Origin: Raphanus sativus
Taxonomy: Eukaryota > Streptophyta > Magnoliopsida > Brassicales > Brassicaceae
Length of the DNA stretch: 64,000 bases
Reading direction: 5' to 3'
NCBI RefSeq assembly: GCF_000801105.2
Contig: NC_079517.1
Span: 8,060,001-8,124,000 of the forward strand
The translations under genes and the position numbers were made by a program. The notes under the pieces are model-generated. The model did no database searches. It had not been told where the DNA came from and saw only the letters and a program-made list of their open reading frames with translations. Shown in pieces: positions 55,282 through 64,000 of the stretch; the first letter of the stretch is position 1; each line of letters begins with the position of its first letter.

Positions 55282-57529
55282 TGCAGGGCTCTGCTATGTT
55301 GAGATTCAGAAAAAGCGTTTTACTGTTTGTATTAATTTATGGGATTAGAAACTATGGTACATAGCTATACTTTATTATGATAAAAAATAAATTTGAAAAC
55401 ATTATTTTGTTAAACCCATACTTGTTTGAAATCATAGTATTAGTTTAAAATTCTTTTAGCTAGGTTGGATGGAAAGTCCTAACTGCTATAGTATTTTCTA
55501 TAATATAGATACATTTCAGGAATTATTAACTTTCACTACTCTATTTGTACCAAAGAATTAAAAGCAACAACCCATAACTCCTAATGAACTAACCTTAGAT
55601 GCCGATGTTCAACCGCTAAATTAATTTCGCTATTATTGCAATATGGCATTTAGTTTTGTTATTATATAAAACCGCACACACTTTACTTCAAACATATAAT
55701 AAAATCACGAGTATAACCATACTATAAAAGCATAGAATGTGAAAGAGTTTTATGTTTTGCTTGACATATACATTCGACCACTGTGCAGAGATAAAAGGAG
55801 TGTTTGAAAGTTAGTCTTGAAAACAGAAAAGAAAACTTGGGGATGTCAAAATCAACGTCAGAAGGGATAAGCACATGCGGATGGGACCAAAAGCTTAAAG
55901 AATTCTCGTATCGTTGAAGTCCCTACACAAGATTCTAGTGTGTTAATAATCCTCTAGAACACAGCGTGGTTGGTGGTGGACCTACTTCAATTATTTGGAC
56001 GGCTACGATTATAACGATAAACTTCTCTGATCATGGGCTTCGTGATCACGATAAGATTCACCGTATCGCCTAATGCACTCCTAAGATACTCCTTTAAACG
56101 CCAACACCTATTCTCCCTAGTCCCGACCGTACGGTACTTAACGGGAGGTTCGAGCGAATGAACAATTTTTCATAATTAACTTAAAAGTTTAATATATTTT
56201 TTTGTTGTAAAAGGGTATAGTTTAATAGATTTATAATATATTTATAGTTTATATTTAAATAAAAAAATTCGTTGTGTTTTGTTTTCTCTTTTAAAGATGG
56301 TATGTAATTCATCAAAAAACAGCTGATCTGATTGTAAAACTTTTTTGGGTCAAATAAATCTTGCATTTATAAAAAATGGTCGGTAGTATAAAAGTCGGTT
56401 TGGTTGTTTTTTTCTTTAAAACATTCTTTGATTATTTATTTCCAACAAATATGATAGTTGTAGATTTGCAATTCTCTACGTTTTGTTGATGGGGACTGGC
56501 ATGTACAAACTGCTCGTGAATTGATATGCCATAGGCTCATAATATTACGCTTTCGTAGGTCCATTTATCTCCGTATCCATTAGTTTTGTTTGATAAAAGG
56601 TTTAGTACGGATTAATTGTTAAAGATATACTTTTTCTTCTCTTTTTATTCATTTAATCTGCTAGAATTATTATCCGTTTTCTTCTGGTCGGCAAATTTTA
56701 TTTTCGACATTTTCTCTTTGAACAAAAGATTTTAATTAAATGAATGGAAAAGGGTCGGTAAAAAGATATCAATCCCACCAAGTCCGAAAGTGCTACAGCT
56801 CCACTAAGTATAGCATATCATTATGTGATTACGACGAGTCACATTTCGAATTCTTATTATATACTAGTACATTTTATGAAATATTAACTACAATTACATT
56901 AACTATAAATTTAGTTGAATGCGACAATACAGCTAATTTACTTTATGGAAACCAATATAGTAAATGGTTAGGTGACAGTTAGTTAAAGTTAAAGCCAAAA
57001 AAAACCACCAACTAGTTATTTAAATAGAACTTCCACATGAATAAACATTTTAAATATTAATTAACCGATTCCTGAACCTATTTGGCTATTTTAGACTTCT
57101 ATTTGAAGTTCTGATTACACGAGTATGGGTTGTTGCATGGTGGATGATTCATGCATCAGAGTGGACATATAAGCACCACCATCAGTCTCGTTAAAGAAAG
57201 AGGAAATGGAACCTCGATCATACCGAACTGGTTATTTCTTCTTAGTCAATCTTAGTGATTGACTGATTTCGAGTCGTTGGGTCTTTCCTAAATGGACTTG
57301 GGCAACAATGTTCGACTCTCCAAATTATCGGAGTATGCAGGAAAAAATAACCGTCTAGATCAATTAAATTATTAACTTTTTTGGTATTCTAAATCTTAAA
57401 ATAGAAACCAGAATTGTATCAAGAAACACTCTTTCAATTTTCATTTTCAATTTTCATCAAAGTACCTTTTTGTTTTGTTTACAACTAAATTCTCATTAAC
57501 TAAACTTCAATCGTACAATGATAGAGTTG
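55282..57529. other. Intergenic DNA, nothing identified
   Basis: About 2.2 kb without a supported gene. 55770-56160 is less AT-rich and may be diverged or unique sequence, but no conserved frame was read. Confidence 0.4.
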
Positions 57530-57618
57530 AGTTCTCAGGACTCTTTGATTAGTACAATAAAGCTTAAAGCTTACATAGTTCTCAGGACTCTTTGATTAGT
57601 ACAATAAAGCTTACATAG
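57530..57618. repeat. ~36-bp direct duplication
   Basis: AGTTCTCAGGACTCTTTGAT...AAAGCTTA at 57530-57566 recurs at 57577-57613 with a 47-bp period; the following TTACATAG is also shared. A recent local duplication. Confidence 0.8.
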
Positions 57619-57639
57619 CCTATATCTTCGGAAGTCGTT

Positions 57640-58130
57640 AACACAATAGTTCTCTCCACAAAAGCTGAGGAACGAGGAGACGATCTCTCTTGGCCCCAAC
57701 AAGAGGAAGTTGATTTAGACTTCTCCAAGAAAGAGTCTAAGGGGCTGAAAATGTCTGATCAGTTAATGATGATGATGTAGCTGAGCTTGCAGTCGTTGAA
57801 GGTAATGAAATAACTAATATGAGCTTTTGGGTCATCCGCACTGGATAAATTGACCAGGACCAAAGGATACTTCCATTTAACAGCAATATAAAATGTCTCT
57901 TCTATGAGAGAGGGAAGTTGGTGAAAGTCCTCTCTCCACATGGGAAGAGGAGCACTGTGTTTTTTGAAACTCGTGGTGTGATTGCTGGGTGGACTTGTTG
58001 AAAGCTGGCCAATCTGCAGCAAATACACCAAAGGCTGACTCGCGGCGATGTAGCAGACGCATGCTGGAAAGTTGGTATGGTTGTGCATATGAATTCGTCG
58101 GATGTTTTATCACTAGCACACCATAACATA
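57640..58130 (-). pseudogene. Possible gene remnant, not recognised
   Basis: A ~480-bp segment of more balanced composition with open stretches in overlapping minus-strand frames: 58088-57759 (109 aa, containing EETFYIAVKWKYPLVLVNL) and 58119-57877. No domain was recognised. It could be a decayed exon of a gene whose other parts are lost, or a repeat. No function is proposed. Confidence 0.25.
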
Positions 58131-59913
58131 TATAAAGAATAGACGGCGACGCTACTTAGTACCGGAAAAACTTTAGATCTGACAGTTGTTGGTTCCTAAA
58201 AAGGTCGCCGATTGAGAGATGAAGATCGTCGGAATAAAGAGCAATCCGGCAGGCTCCAAACGATAACAAAAAACTAGATTAAACAAAAACTTTAAATTAA
58301 GTTTTTTGAAAAAAAACTAGATTTAAATAACAACAATATTAGAAAAGCAACTTAACAAATGCACTAATTGATTATATATGGAAGTATTACGAAAATATTT
58401 TTATAATAATGTAATATTTTATTTGTAATTTAATATTTAATTATGTATTTCTATGTAAAATTATATATATTACTGTATCATTTTGTTATATATATGCTAT
58501 TTATTTATAAAATTTTATGAATTTAAATTAAATATCATAAATATAAGGACCATAATATAAAATATAAATTCTTTTGAAATTATGTTTGAAATTTTGCTTT
58601 TAAAAAAAAAAAATTTAAAACTTTCGAGTTTTACATATTTCAAAATAGAGTATCTTTTCGGAGATGCTCTTACATCAAAACGTCTAGAATTCCGGTTTTA
58701 CACATTTGTGGTTGTGTTTGAATTTTGATACATATACAAAACTTGGATTTGTTAAGTTTTGTTCAATTAGTTATAACTAATTTGGTTTTACAAATCTCGA
58801 ACCCTTTTTTTTTCAAATCTCGAACCTTGTCTATAACTACGGATTCGTACCTTCGAAAGCATCCCAAAAGATTTAATATCTATTTGTTCTGCATGAGCTG
58901 AGCTTGTCATTCACTAAAGGCTAAAAAGCTTATCAAGATTTGCCTATCAAGATCCTTTCAAATACCACCCATGATCTATATCAACTATAAATCAGTCCCA
59001 GCTTAACTTTAGTGACCGTAAACAAGCTTATGTTACTGTTGATGTATTCAACGACTAAATGTAGTGACTGATGGAAAGATCCGTTTTAACAAGTCACCAT
59101 GATAATGAATCGAAAAAGGTAACAACATTTCATCATTAACAATATACCTCAAATTATCGCTATAGCTCAAAATGATAATTATTCCAAATGTAATGATTCA
59201 TGAAATAGAAATTGACAAGTGTCATCAACCTTACTCTCCTTTTTTCCAAGGGAATTTTCCTGACCTCAAAAAGAATTCGGCAAAGGTATGTCTCTACAAC
59301 GAGTGAAGGAGAAATCATTTGCGAATGACTTTATTCACATTTTGAGCTGGTATCAAAAGCCTGTTCTTTTGTTTGCGACTAGGTCAGAAAATTTTGAAGA
59401 AATAACATATAAGTGGACGTATAATCTGACTTTTCAGATACTTAAAAACGAAATCAAGGTTGTTTCTTAATTTCCTCATACTGAAATCAAAGCCTAGAGT
59501 TAGATCTCAAACCAATAAATCAATACCATTAAAACATGATCATTCCTGAATTATACCCTTAATGAATATTTTAAATTTTCCAAAAATGTCCTTAATGATA
59601 TGAGCAAACTAAAAAATTCATTAATGGCATTATGGTCTTTCGATTTTGTGGGCCTATTTCAACATTTAGATGAGCTTGCTAACTAATTAAATGGGTTATT
59701 TTTTATATAATCAAATTCAAATTCCATAAACTTTTTAATATCAATACCACAAATTAAAGTCTGCAATAATTTTAATAAGTTGATATTAGAAATTGAAATT
59801 CTACATGACGATGAGACTTAATCAAAAATATTATTGGGCAGTTTATATGTTTAGCAATATTTTATATAAATTATAAATCTTTAGAATTATATAATAGCCC
59901 AAGTAAGTATTTC
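58131..59913. other. Intergenic DNA with one micro-insertion
   Basis: AT-rich; a GGAGATGCTCTTA edge near 58662 resembles the right end of GAGCATC-type MITEs, but the matching left end was not found. Confidence 0.35.
58791..58826 (-). mobile_element. Tail-only micro-insertion with perfect 13-bp direct repeats
   Basis: CAAATCTCGAACC at 58791-58803 and 58814-58826 flank only a C and nine T; on the minus strand this is poly(A) and a single G. Confidence 0.5.
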
Positions 59914-60422
59914 GGATAAAACCAATGTTTTGAAAACCGACCCGGACACTGAACCGGACGATTTACCGGGTTACTAGGTCATTGAGTCGACCGTAGGTAA
60001 ACCGCGGGTGAACCGCATATTAATAAATAAATTTGTTTTATTATATAATAATATATTAGCTAATAAAATAAAATAAAATAAAAATATATAAAACTAAAGT
60101 TACAAACTTTCTAAATATCTTTAAAACATAAAATAATAATTTGGATATGTATATATTTTATGTTTAATAAACATTTAGAATACTTAACTTAACTTTTTAT
60201 ATTTTTATTTTTATTTGATATACAACTAAAAAAAATTTATCTACTGGTTCAACCGGTGGTTCAACCGGTACCGGGTTTTGGGTTTTAGTTAGTTTGAGCG
60301 GGTTTTTGCGGGTTTTTAAATTTTGGGTTTTTTACAAAACCCAACCCAAATTTTTTTTCGGTCACCGGGTTTTCCGGTTCAACCGCGGGTCCGGGTCGGA
60401 TTTCAAAACACTGGATAAAACC
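59914..60422. mobile_element. Mutator-like MITE, 489 bp, perfect 10-bp target duplication
   Basis: GGATAAAACC at 59914-59923 and 60413-60422 flank an element whose left end AATGTTTTGAAAACCGACCCGG-type sequence is mirrored on the right (reverse complement AGTGTTTTGAAATCCGACCC). GC-rich subterminal blocks with AACCGCGGGT and AACCGG repeats surround an AT-rich core. Non-coding. Duplication length and ends fit a Mutator-like element. Confidence 0.8.
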
Positions 60423-60604
60423 ATTATTTAATTTATTTACAAACATAAAATGGTTGTGACGCATTTTAAATTTCGTCATACTGTACACACTGTAACAAAC
60501 CCGCATAATTGAGACTTGATCATGTCACAGTTTATATAATTAAAACGAAGAATTATCAATCTTTATATTGAAAAAACAACAAAAAAATAAGGGCGGGTCA
60601 GAAT

Positions 60605-61018
60605 CTAGTTATTTATTATGAATCTATCAGTCCAGTGTATAGTATAGTTGAACGTATAATCATTAGAAGAACAAGGGTAAAAATGTAAGGTCAAGGCTTC
60701 AATCCCACTGGGCCTCACTTCGCTGTCCTGTGGAACGAATCTCTCATCTTCTATTTTTTTCACTACTCTCATCATTTTTATTCTAAATAATTGTTGTATC
60801 AAAAGGACATCTTCCTCGTCATTGATCTCCTTCCTGGCTGCAACTATCTTTACCCTACATTGTTCTTTTGACCATTTGGAGAAGACTATATCCGTCACGT
60901 TGATCAGATTTAGACCAAGATTCGCTTTCACTCGTACCATATTAAAAGGGGCTTTAAACATAGTCTTTTCTAACACAGTATTCACCGTTGGTTTCAATTG
61001 AGGTAGATCCACGTGCAT
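60605..61018 (-). CDS. Hypothetical protein, 137 aa, not recognised
   Basis: An uninterrupted frame from an ATG at 61018 (MHVDLPQLKPTVN...) to a stop at 60605. Composition is protein-like (mixed, many charged residues: SKWSKEQCRVKIVAARKE, RVVKKIEDERFVPQ), unlike the low-complexity frames around it. No signal peptide, membrane segment, coiled coil or known motif was recognised. No splice partner was found. It may be a lineage-specific gene, a captured gene piece or chance. Confidence 0.3.
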   Translation of the reverse strand: MHVDLPQLKPTVNTVLEKTMFKAPFNMVRVKANLGLNLINVTDIVFSKWSKEQCRVKIVAARKEINDEEDVLLIQQLFRIKMMRVVKKIEDERFVPQDSEVRPSGIEALTLHFYPCSSNDYTFNYTIHWTDRFIINN

Positions 61019-63543
61019 GGCGTGGCGTCATTTCTCTTTCTCAACCCCAACTCGACTTTCAGTTCATACTAAAAATTCATGCTGCATACTATTCCTCGAA
61101 TAATATGCGTAAGCATATATTGGTCCTTTATGTATTCATCATATGTAATGTGAAGTTTTGTGTGGTGTACAATATCAAGTACATGACGTGTTCTGAGTGT
61201 CCTATATTTGTGGATGCAAGAGAAAAAGGATCATGTCATATGTATTTTGTTTATGCTTTTATCGGTGATTGTTACTATGTAGGTTGATGCTAGTGTAACT
61301 CTTTTGAGATGCTAGATTCCTTTTCATTTTGGCTACAAGTCTACAAATATATTTTCACTACCGTTTAAATTTAAGTTCAACCATCTGCTCTATCTATGTC
61401 TTCGGAGATCAAAACAAGCAACTTTACTTGGCCGATTACAAATATATCTCTTTTGTTCATTATCACATTGTTTTCTGATAAACCTAGCCATGTTTTCTTC
61501 CATATAAACAAAGCGGGGGAAGGAAACGAATTAGACCAGAATCCAAACTCTCTTATTAGCACAAACCCAGGCTGTCTGAACATTCTAAAGTAGATTACGG
61601 CGAAATAAAGAAAACCACCAATATGACAAAATTATGTACCGTAGACTGTACCTTTCACTGTTCGAAGAACGTGCAAAAAAGTTTGATGAGAGTGAAAACA
61701 GAGCAAAGTGGCTATTACTGATAATCTTATCCTTCACATGACCTGGTCGGATTTGTTTCCTTCTTTTTTTTTCCAATTACTACGGTCCAATTATAAACTA
61801 CTTTAACCTCGCAGAAGTTAAAAAGTTAAAATATTTTTTAGTAGTAAATTCACACAAACTTATTTTTCTATTTAAACTTTAGAGGTTCATTGTTGAAACG
61901 TTTCTATAAATTATTTGCAAAGTGATTTCACATATAATGATTAAATATTACGTAAAAATTATATTTAATGCTAATTTATATTTTTTGTAATTTTTTTAGA
62001 ATATGGTAGTATATTGTACATCATTATAAAAGTAAATATATTCAACTATAATACTAAATAATATAATAATAGAATATGATAATATGTTACATTTTAAATA
62101 TTATTTATTTCTATTTTTTATAACTATATATTTTTTATAAAAAAATAGTTTCACTTTTTAACATTTTTAAAAAGATTATAAAATTTTAATCGTAATATCA
62201 TTAATTTGTTTTATATATTATTTGTTTGATAATTATACAAATTTTATATCAAAAATATTTTCTCAATTTTATACAAGTTGATTTAATATATATTAAGCAA
62301 AAAATAGAAAAAAATTATCTACAATTATTATTTTATATTTTATATTTATATTCCTAAATATAATTGTAAATGAACAAATTTATTTATTTTAGTTTATATT
62401 CAACTAATTTATGTCAAAATATTGGTAATAAAATAACAAAAATTAATATACTAATACTTTTATTTTTAAGTATAGTTAAATTTATAAATTTTATTAATGT
62501 ACGTGGTACAAAAAAACAACTAGCTCAGACCAATGGGCTCAGACTATATACTACTACCTACATATCACCTCAAAGATATTTCGGGGCGGGGGTGAGGGGA
62601 GGGAATACATCAATTAAATAATGTTTTCAGTCTACATACCATATATGTATAGTAGGGAATTTTATTATTGGTCAGGTTTTCTACAATGGTTCACGTTTCA
62701 AGACCCTTCCTCTATCTTTTGACACTTCATATAATTTTTTTCTTTATTTAGCTTTTTATTCGACACATATTTAAATTCTATAGAGTACAATAATTTTGTT
62801 TAACAAAATTTGACATCTTATTTTACTAATTAATAATCATTTTTATGTTTAGATTAAATAAAACTGGTCTTTATTTATGAAAAATTATAAAATGATCAAT
62901 TTTTATATAAAAAGTAAAAATATATTTTCAGTATATAATGAAATTATTAATTTTAAGTAACTGAAAAATATGAAAATATTAAAAATCTTTAAAAGATGAC
63001 ATATGTTGTCGGCGGCTTTTCGCTTTCTTCTTATAATATCTTGAGTTTTTTCAACATCAAATCATTTATATCATTATATTTTATTTTTCAACACTTATAT
63101 TATAATAATTTAACTGTTAAATTATTTATTTAACGGTAAATAGTTACCGGAAGAATATATCAGTTTAATTAGTGTTTTCAGTCTACGTGCAATATGTTTT
63201 GTACAATATGTTTTGTAGTATAGGTAAATAGTAAATGATATTTTAATTTAGGAAATTACCAGCAATATATCAGATAACTATTTATGCAAAATATTCATAA
63301 AACCTTATAAACTACTCTTTCTGTTTTATATTAAGTGTCATTTTAGTTCATTTTTCTTGTTTCATAAAAAATACTATTATTCTACAATATTAATGCAATT
63401 TATACAACTTTTCAGTTCAAAATTAATTGAAAAATGCATTGATTTTATAAATAAATTTATTTATCTAAAATATTATTGGTTAAATATGTGATATTAATGA
63501 AAATATAAATGCATTTTAATGAATTTCTTAATATGTGTGAACA
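61019..63543. other. AT-rich intergenic DNA, nothing identified
   Basis: Very AT-rich, especially 61,800-62,500 and 62,700-63,540. No gene, RNA or flanked insertion is supported. Confidence 0.4.
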
Positions 63544-63762
63544 TTGGCGAAATTTTGTTGTCTAGGGAGGAGGCATGTGCCCCACAAATTATAGAAATAA
63601 ATCAATTTGCATATGAAACAATAAGCTTTCCTTAGCATTGTTGGCTTAAATCTTTTGCTTGCCCCTCTGGTCCACGGTTCAAACCCCTCCCAAGCCTTCA
63701 ACTTCCTTTTTTATTTTTTTTTATATCCCCACAAAATTATTTTCCTAGATTCGCCGCTGTGT
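63544..63762. repeat. Dispersed repeat copy B (partner of 3345-3905)
   Basis: Shares with copy A the start TGGCGAA, GTGCCCCACAAA, an AATTTGCAT block, GGCTTAA, a box-B-like GGTTCAAACCCCTCCC and the end CTAGATTCGCCGC. It is 219 bp against ~560 bp because copy A has extra AT-rich DNA in its right half. Confidence 0.5.
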
Positions 63763-63960
63763 GTGAAAAATGTATGAGTGACACTCTTTGTGAAACAGAG
63801 AGGGTAGTTTACAGTAAAAAAAATTAATGTCATTATGTTAGCTTAAATTTTAGTCTATAGTTATTCCGAAATTACAAAAAGAACTATTAATTGGCTTAAC
63901 CACTCATCTATCTAGACTAAGTTGTGCTTAATAGAACCATTTATAAATAGAACGATCTCT

Positions 63961-64000
63961 GCCGGGTCAGCCTTAGTCTAGTGGCTAAGTGGCACCGGGG
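63961..64000 (+). other. tRNA-like or SINE head cut by the window end
   Basis: CCTTAGTCTAGTGGCTAAGTGG contains a box-A-like stretch of tRNA style. The window ends before a box B could appear. It could be a SINE or a tRNA pseudogene. Confidence 0.3.

Overview
The window is plant nuclear DNA, almost certainly from the mustard family (Brassicaceae, probably tribe Brassiceae such as Brassica or Raphanus). It is AT-rich, its genes carry short introns with GT/AG borders, and it holds L1-type LINEs with an RNase H domain, a tRNA-derived SINE and many small DNA transposons. The gene order (SHI-related zinc finger, MCRS1-like FHA protein, BBX21-type B-box protein, glycine/cysteine-rich secreted protein, CCHC zinc-knuckle protein, tRNA-Glu, SAUR) matches, from memory, Arabidopsis thaliana At1g75520 to At1g75580. 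Symbols rest on that recollection plus protein motifs; no database was searched.

Layout. 1-21 kb is a transposon-rich tract with no convincing host gene: LINE remnants at 1-962, 5.03-8.05 kb, 11.6-12.1 kb (nested) and 12.6-13.84 kb; several MITE or foldback elements; and a 2.93 kb CACTA element (17,880-20,807) that contains a 1.28 kb foldback Mutator-like element with its own 10-bp target duplication. 21-24 kb holds a SINE and the SRS5-like gene (minus strand, two exons). 26.16-29.38 kb is a 5'-truncated LINE with a perfect 16-bp target duplication. 30.5-33 kb is the seven-exon FHA gene, followed by a short LINE tail and a hAT-like element. 38.4-39.7 kb is the BBX21-like gene, 41.57-42.09 kb the glycine/cysteine-rich protein gene, 43.37-45.2 kb the CCHC gene and 45.32-45.39 kb tRNA-Glu(CTC). 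45.57-50.03 kb holds a LINE (18-bp duplication) and a 0.92 kb retroposon without reverse transcriptase (20-bp duplication). 53.88-54.21 kb is the SAUR gene. 54.8-64 kb is mostly repeats, with one orphan ORF.

How the genes relate: these are independent single-promoter genes, not operons. Several act in growth signalling (SHI/STY auxin biosynthesis regulators, BBX21 in light signalling, SAUR in auxin-driven cell expansion), but their proximity is conserved synteny rather than a functional cluster.

The most unusual pattern is about seventeen tiny insertions (roughly 10-30 bp), each flanked by a 10-18 bp direct repeat and consisting of little more than a poly(A)/poly(T) tract plus a few bases. 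Several tails resemble the 3' ends of full LINEs in the same window. They look like target-primed insertions that stopped almost immediately after the tail.
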